From Pedosphaera sp. (GTDB taxonomy: Bacteria; Verrucomicrobiota; Verrucomicrobiia; Limisphaerales; SIBE01), in contig SIBE01000011.1 in NCBI GenBank assembly GCA_009695265.1, positions 1 to 36,822 on the forward strand: a DNA stretch of 36,822 bases, in the 5' to 3' direction. The translations under genes and the position numbers were made by a program. The first letter of the stretch is position 1. Every line of letters begins with the position of its first letter. This document shows positions 6,642-19,204 of this stretch, in pieces. The notes under the pieces are model-generated. The model was not told the origin of the DNA. It searched no databases and saw only the letters and a list, made by a program, of their open reading frames with translations.

Positions 6642-8150
6642 ATGAGCTCACCACTGACCAGAAGGACTTTTCTCCAAACTGCCGCGGCCTCGGGCGGGAT
6701 AATCGGCTTGGGTGATCTCGCGTTCTTATCGCGATTGCCGAAAGTTACGGCAGCGGAAGCCAGATTGGATCCCAAGATTGTTCAGTTTCATCCTGAACTT
6801 GAACCGCTCATACGGCTTCTGGAAGAATCACCCCGCGAACGGCTCTTGGAGGAGGTCGGCAGCCGAATCCAGCGTGGGCTAAGTTATCGCGAATTGCTCG
6901 CGGCACTCTTGCTCGCGGGAGTCCGGAACATTCAGCCGCGTCCGGTCGGTTTCAAATTCCACGCCGTCCTGGTGGTGAACTCGGCGCACCTCGCCAGCAT
7001 TTCGTCGCCGGATTCCGATCGCTGGCTTCCCATCTTTTGGGCTCTGGACAATTTCAAAGTCTCCCAAGCCCAAGATGTCCGCGAAGGCAATTGGACGATG
7101 GGACCGGTGGATGAATCCGCTGTGCCCCCGTCTCACAAGGCGAAGCAAGCGTTCATCACAGCAATGGATAATTGGGACACAGCCGCGGCGGATGCAGCGG
7201 CAGCCGGCCTGGCGCGCAGTCTGGGCGCGCACGAAGTCTTTGAAATCTTCTGCCGGTACGGCGCGCGCGACTTCCGCGACATCGGCCACAAAGCGGTTTA
7301 TGTGGCGAACAGTTGGCGAACCCTGCAATGCATCGGCTGGCAACATGCCGAGCCCGTCTTGCGTTCACTCGCCTATGCCCTCGTCGATCACGAAGGAGAA
7401 AATCCAGCCAAACGGGACGCCGCTCCGGACCGGCCCTGGAGAAACAACCAGAAACTCGCTCCTCAAATACGAGCAGACTGGCAAGGCGGCCAGCTCAGTG
7501 AGTCGGCGACTGCCGAAATGTTGAAAACATTGCGTCAGGCCTCGGACATGGAAGCGTGTGAAAAGGTGGTCGAGCTCCTCAATCGCGGAACCGCGCCGCG
7601 GTCTATCTGGGATGCGCTGATGGATGGAGCCGGAGAACTTCTCATGCGCGCCCCAGGCATCGTGGCGCTGCACGCCGTGACATCGACCAATGCGATACAT
7701 TTCGCCTATCAGACCTGCGCTGATGACGAAACGCGACGCCGCTTGTTGCTTCAGAATGCCGCGTTCCTGACCTTGTTTCGTGGCGAACCGGCTAAGCAGG
7801 GAGTTTTTGTTGATCAATTCGAAGCCACGCCCTTCGAAACCTCCAATCCCATCAAAGAAATCTTCTCTGAGATAGGCAAAGATCGAATGACGGCGGCGAG
7901 AAAAGTGCTGACCTACGTGAAAGAAAACCATGGAGCGAAGGATTTCGTGGATGCGGCCCGCAGACTTGTTTTCCTCAAGGGCAACAATGCGCACGATTAC
8001 AAGTTCAGCTCGGCGGTGCTCGAAGATTACCAACATGTCTCCGCGGCTTGGCGCGGCCGTTATCTGGCGTCAAGCGTCTTTAATCTCCGAGGATCTGGAG
8101 CCGTGGACAATGACCTGGTCAAGCGCACTCGGGCGGCGTTCAAAGCATAA
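6642..8150 (+). CDS. Tat-exported protein of unknown function
   Basis: The 502-residue protein has a clear Tat signal (TRRTFLQTAAASGG, residues 6-19). The mature part is mostly helical. It has conserved-looking blocks FHAVLVVNSAH, WLPIFWALDNFK and DFRDIGHKAVYVANSW, and several His residues that could bind metal or cofactor, including one in CIGWQHAEPV. Tat export suggests a folded or cofactor-bearing enzyme. I do not recognise the family, and no cofactor motif is definite. It is the third gene of the 4198-8150 run, 32 bp after the LolA-like gene. Confidence 0.7.
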   Translation: MSSPLTRRTFLQTAAASGGIIGLGDLAFLSRLPKVTAAEARLDPKIVQFHPELEPLIRLLEESPRERLLEEVGSRIQRGLSYRELLAALLLAGVRNIQPRPVGFKFHAVLVVNSAHLASISSPDSDRWLPIFWALDNFKVSQAQDVREGNWTMGPVDESAVPPSHKAKQAFITAMDNWDTAAADAAAAGLARSLGAHEVFEIFCRYGARDFRDIGHKAVYVANSWRTLQCIGWQHAEPVLRSLAYALVDHEGENPAKRDAAPDRPWRNNQKLAPQIRADWQGGQLSESATAEMLKTLRQASDMEACEKVVELLNRGTAPRSIWDALMDGAGELLMRAPGIVALHAVTSTNAIHFAYQTCADDETRRRLLLQNAAFLTLFRGEPAKQGVFVDQFEATPFETSNPIKEIFSEIGKDRMTAARKVLTYVKENHGAKDFVDAARRLVFLKGNNAHDYKFSSAVLEDYQHVSAAWRGRYLASSVFNLRGSGAVDNDLVKRTRAAFKA

Positions 8151-8210
8151 ACACGGCGACTGTTGCCCGAGATCCTCAGGGAACGCGACGATTGAGTGAG
8201 CTGGCCTTGA

Positions 8211-8389
8211 GACAAAATCATGCGGGACAGAATCATCTTGGAAAGATGTCCGAGATGATTACTTGAGTGTTTTGCCTGGATCTCTGTGCCGGTTCGATCC
8301 TGCCCTCCGCGCTCGCCTGCCCGGTGGGAGCTCGCGCCAACCAAACATCTTCTTCATCCGTGTCATCGGTGAAATCCGTGGTTCCATCC
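8211..8389. repeat. Intergenic block with short direct repeats
   Basis: The 8151-8538 gap has no convincing gene. It holds GACAAAATCAT (8211-8221) and GACAGAATCAT (8226-8236), two near-identical 11-mers spaced 15 bp apart. Further on, 8352-8389 repeats the elements ATCCGTG and ATC-GGTG in the pattern CATCCGTGTCATCGGTG followed by AAATCCGTGGTT. Strings of this type are commonly dispersed between genes in environmental bacterial genomes. Only one copy of each is in the window. Confidence 0.35.
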
Positions 8390-8538
8390 GCCTTTTCTAG
8401 CCCGACTGCTTAACGCTGCCCCAGGGAGTCGATCGTCTCGCAGCTGGATAAAATTCATTTCCCGGCCAACGGAATTCTGGCTTAATCGGGGAAACAAGTA
8501 ATTGGTAACAACCGAAACCCCACTTGAGAGAAACGTGC

Positions 8539-9336
8539 ATGAAACATATTCCCATCTTTATCGCCACTATCCTCATGGCATCTTCAGCGGTCGCCCAAGA
8601 CTGGGCCAGAGCGAACCTTGAAAAATCTCCGCGTCACCACGAATGGGTGAAGATCAAGCAAGGAACCCGAGAGGTCCACGCTTTCCTGGCCTTTCCCGAG
8701 GTCAAAGAAAAAGCAACCACCGTGGTGGTGATTCACGAGAATCGTGGTTTGACCGACTGGGTGCGAACCGTCGCCGACCAACTGGCCGCGGCGGGCTATA
8801 TCGCCATCGCCCCAGACTTGCTCTCAGGTTCAGGCCCGAAGGGCGGAACGACGAGTGATTTCCCGAACGAGGACGCCGCGATGAAAGCCATTTATGCGCT
8901 GGCGCCGGATCAAGTCACCGCTGATTTGAACGCGACGGTCGATTACATCAGCAAATTGCCCGCAGCCAATGGCAAGGTAGTCGTCGCCGGATTTTGCTGG
9001 GGCGGCGCTCAGACATTTCGCTTCCCTACCAATAATAAACGAGTCAAGGCTGGGTTTGTCTTTTATGGGACTGGCCCCGAGAACTCGTCTGATTTAGCGC
9101 GAATTCAATGCCCCCTCTACGGCTTCTACGGCGGCGACGATGCGCGAGTCAACGCCACGATTCCGAAGTCCACTGACGCGATGAAGAAAGCGGGCAAGAC
9201 ATACGACCCGGTGATCTATGAAGGGGCTGGGCATGGCTTCATGCGGGCCGGCGAAGAGCCGAATGCCAAACCAGCGAACAAGAAAGCGCGTGACGACGGC
9301 TGGAAACGATGGAAAGAGCTGCTCAAAGGGATCTAG
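8539..9336 (+). CDS. Secreted dienelactone hydrolase family protein
   Basis: The protein has 265 residues from ATG 8539, which is chosen over the upstream TTG 8524 because a GAGAG ribosome site lies about 8 bp upstream and the signal peptide then starts properly (MKHIPIFIATILMASSAVAQ, cleavage after residue 19 or 20). The dienelactone hydrolase triad is visible: Cys153 in GFCWGG, Asp200 or Asp201 in YGGDDARV, and His232 in GAGHGFM. The family hydrolyses enol-lactones and other esters; an exported member probably acts on an environmental ester rather than on the cytoplasmic beta-ketoadipate pathway. It follows a 388-bp gap and is probably monocistronic. Confidence 0.88.
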   Translation: MKHIPIFIATILMASSAVAQDWARANLEKSPRHHEWVKIKQGTREVHAFLAFPEVKEKATTVVVIHENRGLTDWVRTVADQLAAAGYIAIAPDLLSGSGPKGGTTSDFPNEDAAMKAIYALAPDQVTADLNATVDYISKLPAANGKVVVAGFCWGGAQTFRFPTNNKRVKAGFVFYGTGPENSSDLARIQCPLYGFYGGDDARVNATIPKSTDAMKKAGKTYDPVIYEGAGHGFMRAGEEPNAKPANKKARDDGWKRWKELLKGI

Positions 9337-9388
9337 TTTCTGGAACACGCTAACCAGAGCGCGCGTGCCTCGCCCGCAAGTTTATGAC

Positions 9389-9405
9389 ATGATCACTATG
9401 ATCAT
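9389..9405. promoter_or_regulatory. Short perfect inverted repeat in the gap before metH
   Basis: ATGATCA (9389-9395) and TGATCAT (9399-9405) are perfect inverted arms around CTA. It could be a regulator half-site pair or chance. It lies 420 bp from the metH start. The remaining 9337-9700 sequence shows no gene. Confidence 0.25.
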
Positions 9406-9716
9406 TCCCCTTACGCAGAGTCGCGGATGATTGATCGTGGCCTCATGCGAGAGCGTAGGGATAAAGTTGCTAAAACTCCGGCCTTCGACCGAGTCGCCAG
9501 GGAAGACGTTTTGTTGACGCGCGCCTTGTGCTACCACGCCATTGTGCTCCGCACGCTGTCGCTCTGGATCGCTGGATGAAAGAAACGGCCGACCTGCGAG
9601 AGGGGAAAGAGACTTCCGGACGATTCCATACAAACAAGGTTCATCCCCCCGGATCAGCATCTCTCAGCTCTACAAGTCAGGATTTCTGAGCCTCGGATTC
9701 ATCTGTCGCTGCATGA

Positions 9717-9738
9717 CATATCATCAAATCACGATATG
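9717..9738. promoter_or_regulatory. Candidate operator upstream of metH
   Basis: CATATC (9717-9722) and GATATG (9733-9738) are perfect 6-bp inverted arms around a 10-bp AT-rich core; the site ends 86 bp before the metH ATG. Methionine-cycle genes in several phyla are controlled by ArsR-type regulators binding similar AT-rich dyads, so this is a plausible binding site. No regulator gene or SAM riboswitch structure is visible here. A promoter downstream of it is not clear enough to call. Confidence 0.4.
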
Positions 9739-9824
9739 TTGATTTTTAGTTTGAAACTCGAATCTTGTTTCTGTAGTTTGATCGCGCTTTCAGCCTGGGG
9801 CTGAGACTGAATTTAGGAAATTAA

Positions 9825-13609
<3,785 letters not shown>

Positions 13610-13634
<25 letters not shown>

Positions 13635-15925
13635 CGTCGCCCGGGCAGCAGACGTTCCCGCTTCATGATGACGCTGTGAGCCGCGACGTGCGTCCCCTCT
13701 CCCACGTCGGAGCCATAGAGCGGCACGGTGCTGGCGCCCAGAGTAGCCCAGCGTCGCACATGCACATGGTCAATCTTGAGCACACGATCCTCGAAAGTGT
13801 GCGCTTGATACATGGCGTTGACAGTGGCCCCGTCTTCGATGTGGATCATATCCGGGTCCACCACCTGTGCGAACCCGCTACCCAGCACAACTCGTGCACC
13901 GAGTTTCATCCCCATCGCCCGAAGATACCAAGAGAGCAGCAATGTTCCATCGAGGCTGGACAAAGCTGGGGCAGCGTATTGGCCCCAGGCGACGTAGAGA
14001 AAGTCCCAGCGGCTGCACCAGCAGGACCAAAGCGCATGTTGCCCCGGGCGAACCCGTCCAAGCAGCGCCCACTTCAGAGCCAGAACGAACAGACAGAGAA
14101 AACTCACCGCGCCAAAGCTCACCAACGGCACGATGAGCGAATGAAACATTGGCATTGCAGCGCGTTCCGCAGAAGCCAGCAGACGGAACCACTCGACGAA
14201 GACAAGGACTGGCGTGATGGGCAGAGCAAAACGCAGCAGCTCCCAAAACACCCGATTGGCATAACGAATCCGTGACGGCTCGTGCGTAAGACTACGGTCC
14301 AATTCCACGACCTCGCGCCGGGGCAGCTCGAAAGGGGGAAGGCCGAACCACGAAGTTCCGGCGCGGAGAGTCGTGTCGCTGGCAACTGTGCAAACTCCCA
14401 ATAAAATGTCATCTGGCAACCGCTGCCCCGCGGGGATCACAACGTGGTTGCCAAGAAAGGTATTCCGTCCAAGGCATGTCTTGGAGAGAGTGACGACGCC
14501 CTGATGAACGCGAGGCCCGCCCAGGTAAATGCCGTCGGCAAAAAATGTTTCCGCGCCGATCTCAATATGCTCCGGAATCACATCGATGATCGTGCTGATT
14601 TCGCAGCCCTCTCCCACCTTCATCCCCGCGGCCCGGAGCCAGATGGGCCAGAACAAGGACCCGCTCAGCCACCTTCCCGCGGATTCCACCAAATTGGTCT
14701 TCAGCCAAACCCGCACGTAGGCCAGGCTCCAGCGGCTGATGGAACCCTCCGGCACACGACCCAGCAGTCGCATGAGGACGGCTTCCATCACCAGTGTGAG
14801 CGGCACCCCCAGCACCACGATGCTCAGCCCCACAATCCCTGGAGTCCAGTCCGGCGTCGGGCTAAACATCCATCCCCACAAGTCCTCTGCCGCCGAACCT
14901 TGAATCAGACAAGCGAAGATGGCCAATGATTCCAGAGGTAGCGCAAGAAGCATTATTGTTCCCGCACGCCCCAAAAGCATGGCAGCACCGTGCCACGCTG
15001 GAGATAGCGTGCGCGAATTCCCAGGCAATGGCGATGCCACCGGAGCCAGACCCGCCGGCAGGGCTGGAATGCCATCCCAGGCTTCGCCGCGCGGAATGCG
15101 TCCGCCCTGGGGCAAGGAAGATAACGCAGTCAGATAGGCCCCCGTTTCGAGCACGGTGTGCCTGCCCACGGCCGCGCGAATATCCAGAGTCGAACCCTCG
15201 CCCAAGCTCACTGGCCCCACCACGATATCGCCATCATCCAGTTCGACCAGACGCACCTCGGCGTCCTGGCTGAGCGTGGCATCGTCGCCAATGTCCAGCA
15301 AATCCCAGCCGCCCTGCACCAGGTTGACGCCACGGTGAATGTGAACGCGTTGACCAATCCTCGCTCCAAGGGCGCGTAACGCTGCGTGTTGGAAAATGGT
15401 GCCTTCGAGCGAGCTCCAAGGAACCAGATGCACGGCTCGTTGGACGATCCAGTTTCGCAGGAAGAAGGTTCCCCAAACGGGAGCCCGAAGCGGTCGGTAG
15501 CACCCAATGAGAAGGCGCTTCACCATCACCGCGAATCCAAGGGACAACGGCGTGTAAACCAGAAACGCCGTGAGCCCCAGCATGGGTGCGAGCAGGAGGG
15601 AAGACACCAACCCAATCTTCCGAGTGATCCGTGGCACCAGGTCGAAGGCAATGAGATAAGCCACCCAGGAACCGACCGATAGGACGCCAAGAAGCCAAAC
15701 GGCTTGCGCCACGGTAACGAGAAATAGCTGCGCTTTCAGACGATTTTTCTCGCGAGTCAGAGCCACCGGATGCTCTTCTCCCGGGATTGGAGCGCGCTTG
15801 GCCAACTCCTCAACGGTGCGCGATTCGTAGATGTCGCGAACCGTCACCCACGCGGTCGCATCGTCGGCGCGAAGCAGAGTGACGAGCAACGCCGCACGCA
15901 GGGAATCGCCGCCGAGTTCTTTGAA
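13610..15925 (-). CDS. Pls/PosA-type synthetase, carrier and membrane-bound C-terminal part (frameshifted from its A domain)
   Basis: This is the second half of a synthetase split by a frameshift. Read back from a TTG at 15889 and beyond, the frame runs to position 15925 and includes the carrier-domain motif [12 protein letters not shown], with the phosphopantetheine-accepting Ser encoded at 15902-15904. About 740 more residues follow with the layout of the NRPS terminal domain in Pls/PosA proteins. There are roughly six membrane segments (hydrophobic stretches at about 60-130, 300-375 and 545-612 counted from 15889), and between and after them three hexapeptide-repeat-like regions ([37 protein letters not shown]). 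In epsilon-poly-lysine synthetase this region elongates the homopolymer. No normal start or ribosome site exists for this part alone. Confidence 0.85.
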
Positions 15926-17607
15926 AAATCATCGTGAGTGGAGATAGGCTGAGGCAGGCGCAGGATGTTGCGGAACGCGGTCTCGATGCTCGCTTCCATC
16001 GAATTGCGCGGAGGGACCAACGGCCCGTTTGCCTTTCCCTCGACCCCATCAAGGTGCGGCAGAGCAGCGCGGTTCAGCTTACCACCCACCGTGGTGGGCA
16101 ACTCCGCCACAACCCCGAACCGGGCGGGCACCATGTGGCCCGGGAGGTCAGCCTCCAGAGCGGACTTCAGCGCCGCAGCATCGGGCGGAGCTGCGGCATT
16201 TTCGGGCACGATAAACGCCACTAAGATCGGGTTGCCTCCCTCGTCTTGCACGTGACAGGCCGCGGCGCGCACCCCGTCGCACTCGGCCAGAAGCGACTCA
16301 ATGCCCCCCAGCTCAATGCGGTAGCCGCGGATCTTCACCTGCGAGTCCATCCGTCCGTGATAATAATAGCGGCCTTCGCAGTCGGAATGCACCAGATCCC
16401 CGGTGCGATAGAGCCGCCCAAGCGAAGGATGACGGATAAATTTTTCAGCGGTTAGCTCGGGGCGTTTCCAGTATCCCCTGGCCAGCCCAATGCCCCCAAT
16501 GCACAGCTCTCCCTTTCCGCCCTGGGCGACTTCCTCCAGCGTCTCGCCTAGCACCCAGGCCAGCAGGCCAGGCACGGGTTTCCCGATCGTGATCGGCCCG
16601 CCTTCCTCCACGTTACCGCGCAAAGATGTCACGGTGCATTCCGTCGGCCCGTAGCCATTCACTAATAGGCGGCCGCGCGCCCAGCGGTCGGCCACATCCC
16701 GCGGCAACTCTTCTCCGCCCACATAGAGCCATTTCAGATCCGGCAGCGCTGTTTCAGGATCATCGCATCCAGTGGCGCGCAGCAGCGTTGGCGGAGGACA
16801 GAAGACAGTGATGCGTTCGCGGCGCAGCCAGGGAATCAAATCCGGACCGAGTCGGGCCGTTTCATCATCCATCACCACGACCGTAGCCCCAGCGGCAAAG
16901 GCCAGCCACGTTTCCTCGACGGATGAATCGTAAGCCGCCGAAGAACCTTGCGCCACACGGTCGCTCGCGGAAAGTTGGAATTCATCCAGATCACTGCTCA
17001 CCAGATTCGCAATGCTCCGGTGCTCGATGAGCACGCCCTTCGGTCGGCCCGTCGTCCCTGACGTATAGATCACATAGGCGAGACCAGACGAAACAAGCCA
17101 CGGAGGATGCAGCAACGTCTCATCCCGTTCCTTGAGTAAAGTCAGAGCATCGCAAGCGTCAAACACCCGCGCCACTCCGGGTGCGGCTCGTTGGACACGA
17201 GCGAGACCGGGAGCATCGGTCAGAACCGCGATCGCCTCGGAGTCTTCGATGATGTCACGAACGCGTTCGTCCGGAAACTGCGAATCGATGCACGTGTAGG
17301 CCGCGCCGGCCTTTAGAACCGCGAGTTGCGCCGCGTAGAGGAGCCCCGAGTTTCGCGGGAGGAGAATCCCGACCACGCACTCGCCTGTAACGCAAGTTTG
17401 GAGGAGCCGCGCGAGGGAATCGGATTGGCGTGAGAGTTCAGCGTAAGTGACTCGGACCCGCTCTCTCCGACCAACTCCAGGAGGCACGTCCACCGCCACC
17501 CCATCGGGCCAGCGCCTGGCCGCGCGCTCGAAAAACTGATGCAATAGCAGCGCATGAGAAGGGGCTGAATCCGCCTGCACTGCATCGCCTGGCTGGCCTT
17601 CGGTCAT
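15844..17607 (-). CDS. Pls/PosA-type synthetase, adenylation domain part
   Basis: The protein activates an amino acid as an adenylate and loads it on the carrier domain. Visible A-domain motifs are YTSGTTGRPKG (181-191), YGPTE (319-323), a YRTGD region and a C-terminal GGKLNRAALP Lys. Aligning to GrsA gives a specificity set D227, S228, E231, C270, Y295, G297, G318, V326, T327 and K. The Asp fits an alpha-amino acid and the Glu231 would suit a basic side chain, but the substrate is not fixed by sequence alone. The frame runs off into unrelated residues after HDDF because a base is missing in the A5 run at 15924-15928. With that base restored the protein would be about 1332 residues, close to Pls length. 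Its ATG overlaps the SET gene stop by 4 bp. Confidence 0.9.
   Translation of the reverse strand: MTEGQPGDAVQADSAPSHALLLHQFFERAARRWPDGVAVDVPPGVGRRERVRVTYAELSRQSDSLARLLQTCVTGECVVGILLPRNSGLLYAAQLAVLKAGAAYTCIDSQFPDERVRDIIEDSEAIAVLTDAPGLARVQRAAPGVARVFDACDALTLLKERDETLLHPPWLVSSGLAYVIYTSGTTGRPKGVLIEHRSIANLVSSDLDEFQLSASDRVAQGSSAAYDSSVEETWLAFAAGATVVVMDDETARLGPDLIPWLRRERITVFCPPPTLLRATGCDDPETALPDLKWLYVGGEELPRDVADRWARGRLLVNGYGPTECTVTSLRGNVEEGGPITIGKPVPGLLAWVLGETLEEVAQGGKGELCIGGIGLARGYWKRPELTAEKFIRHPSLGRLYRTGDLVHSDCEGRYYYHGRMDSQVKIRGYRIELGGIESLLAECDGVRAAACHVQDEGGNPILVAFIVPENAAAPPDAAALKSALEADLPGHMVPARFGVVAELPTTVGGKLNRAALPHLDGVEGKANGPLVPPRNSMEASIETAFRNILRLPQPISTHDDFSKNSAAIPCVRRCSSLCFAPTMRPRG
15924..15928 (-). 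other. Frameshift site in homopolymer (A5 on plus strand)
   Basis: On the coding strand the sequence reads GAT GAT TTT TCA AAG. One more T would give [12 protein letters not shown], the expected carrier-domain motif. The downstream frame meets a stop immediately upstream of this run, so the break is confined to these bases. A -1 ribosomal slip on UUU would also restore the frame. Confidence 0.85.
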
Positions 17608-18176
17608 ACTGGCTCAGGCTCGACGCCAGAGCGGATAAGTCGGCTGAGATAGGGTGCTAGCGACGGACGCAATCGCTCGCGCTCTTCTTGGGCCAAGTGC
17701 TTAAATCCTTTGATCGTTCCCAAACAGCGTGAGCTGCCGCAGTGGCAGCCAAACGGTTCGGCCATGTCATATTCAGTCGTGTTGTAGTTGAAGGTAATAT
17801 CGGCCCAAGGCTCGATGTCATGAGAGGCCATCACCTCTTGGCATCGGACGAGAGTGTTTGGATCACAACTGTGATTCATGAACCGCCAGTAGTAACCATC
17901 GAAAACTTCTTCGACGCTGCTCCCACATCCCAGGTCCAAGTGAAGACTCTCCCCGATCTGCAACGAGTAGCGCGTCGGCTGATGCGTCTTCTCCCCCTCG
18001 ATTCTAAACAAGCGCGCGCCGACAACGATCCGTCGAACGGCAATCAGGCGATACGCTCCGTCCGCGCGCGCCACCCCGACGAACTCGGAACGGCATCGGT
18101 GGACAGAGACAACCACACCGGGAGTAATCTCAGTGGGCTCAAACCTATCGTCTGGTTTCATGCAAGGCGCTTTCAT
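17604..18176 (-). CDS. SET-domain protein, translationally coupled to the Pls-type synthetase
   Basis: The 190-residue protein (or 185 from the ATG at 18161, MKPDDRFEP) carries the SET pseudoknot motifs RFMNHSCDPN (98-107) and DITFNYNTTEY (126-136), and a post-SET zinc cluster of Cys144, Cys146 and Cys151 with Cys104. SET proteins transfer methyl groups from SAM to lysine side chains, usually of proteins. The stop overlaps the next start as ATGA, so the two proteins should be made in matched amounts. This suggests that the SET protein acts on the synthetase, on its carrier domain or on its lysine-like product. That role is inference from context. Confidence 0.85.
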   Translation of the reverse strand: MKAPCMKPDDRFEPTEITPGVVVSVHRCRSEFVGVARADGAYRLIAVRRIVVGARLFRIEGEKTHQPTRYSLQIGESLHLDLGCGSSVEEVFDGYYWRFMNHSCDPNTLVRCQEVMASHDIEPWADITFNYNTTEYDMAEPFGCHCGSSRCLGTIKGFKHLAQEERERLRPSLAPYLSRLIRSGVEPEPV

Positions 18177-18278
18177 GAACTATCATGACGAGAGTGAGTA
18201 TGGCATGCCTGGGGCCTAATCTTCCACGCCAATGTTGAGCGTCGAGAGAGGTGGAAGAGCCGAATACATCGGATGCGA

Positions 18279-18977
18279 TCACTTCGAGTGAGGCTGCTTG
18301 CCGGTGACCCCGGGATTTTTGTGAGCGGCGGCGGAACTCACCGGATCGCCGAGAATAGTAATTCCCTTTTGCAAGATTGCCGTCATGACGACGCTCGAGA
18401 GCTCGTTGAGTGATTTCACGTTAGTAACAATTTGGTTGTTCAAACCGAGATCGAACTCCGTCGCTTGCCCGAGCTTTTTCATGCTGAAATACTTTAATTT
18501 CCCCAACGTGAGACTGAGCGTATCGATTCCGTCAAACTCCCAGTCCCGAGGCGTTTCCGCCGGGCTGTTGGTCGAGGTGATCTTGTCTAGTTTCGCGAGC
18601 ACGCCGACGATATTCGTGCGACCATTTTGACTTTCGACAACATTGATCTCGTGGACGGCAAGTCGCACGAGTTTGAAGTGGAGTTTTCGCGAAGCCAAGA
18701 AACTGCCATCGCCTTCGAGATGTATTTCCGGCAGGTCAATCAAAGGCGAACCGCCAAATTCGGCGGTGTTATAAAGTTTAAGATTCTCGATCGTCAGCGT
18801 TGAGTTGAAAAGGCCTGATTCCAACCTGCCAATCCTCACATCGAGTCCTGTTTCAGAACGGATCCTACGCTCCGCATAAGCTTTCAAAGCCGAATCCTTG
18901 AGCAGCACAAGCGCGACGGCGAAAACCACCAAGACTAGGAAGAGTCGGAACGCCCAGCGGAACAGAAATTTCATCAC
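18279..18977 (-). CDS. AsmA/DUF748-like membrane-anchored protein
   Basis: The 232-residue protein has one N-terminal membrane segment (about residues 7-27, rich in Leu/Val/Phe). It is followed by the AsmA signature pattern: an SETGLDVRIGRLESGLFNSTLTIENLKLYN block, then FGGSPLIDLPEIHLEGD and the NVVESQNGRTNI strand. Large AsmA-family proteins bridge the inner and outer membranes and move phospholipids; this short form retains only the N-terminal part of such a bridge. An alternative Met one codon in is possible. It lies 102 bp upstream of the SET gene on the same strand. Confidence 0.6.
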   Translation of the reverse strand: MMKFLFRWAFRLFLVLVVFAVALVLLKDSALKAYAERRIRSETGLDVRIGRLESGLFNSTLTIENLKLYNTAEFGGSPLIDLPEIHLEGDGSFLASRKLHFKLVRLAVHEINVVESQNGRTNIVGVLAKLDKITSTNSPAETPRDWEFDGIDTLSLTLGKLKYFSMKKLGQATEFDLGLNNQIVTNVKSLNELSSVVMTAILQKGITILGDPVSSAAAHKNPGVTGKQPHSK

Positions 18978-19052
18978 GCTGTCATACCACGGTGCAGGAG
19001 AACCCTCAACTGATCATTGGCGCGCGACAGCAATCCTCATTTTGGCGCGCAT

Positions 19053-19137
19053 GTAGTCCCGCCTTCAGGCAGCATCGCGTGGGAAAATCCAACCCCTATG
19101 CACTTGCCGACGCCCCTCCCGCTGAAGCCGGGACTAC
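19053..19137. repeat. REP-like inverted repeat between two minus-strand genes
   Basis: GTAGTCCCGCCTTCAGGC (19053-19070) pairs with GCTGAAGCCGGGACTAC (19121-19137), with one internal mismatch, around a 50-nt centre. It lies wholly in the gap 18978-19204. Its size and the GTAGTCCC arms resemble a bipartite REP/MITE element of the kind mobilised by RAYT transposases, though its arms differ from the palindrome beside the RAYT at 1503. Confidence 0.5.
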
Positions 19138-19204
19138 GTACCGAAACGCAGGAAGTTCCGACTTAAGACGGTCGGAAGCCAAAATCAGAATTGCTGGGCG
19201 GTTC

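Noticed and set aside
9760-9824. SAM or cobalamin riboswitch upstream of metH
   Set aside because: No conserved riboswitch core or paired helices could be found; only the short dyad at 9717-9738 stands out.
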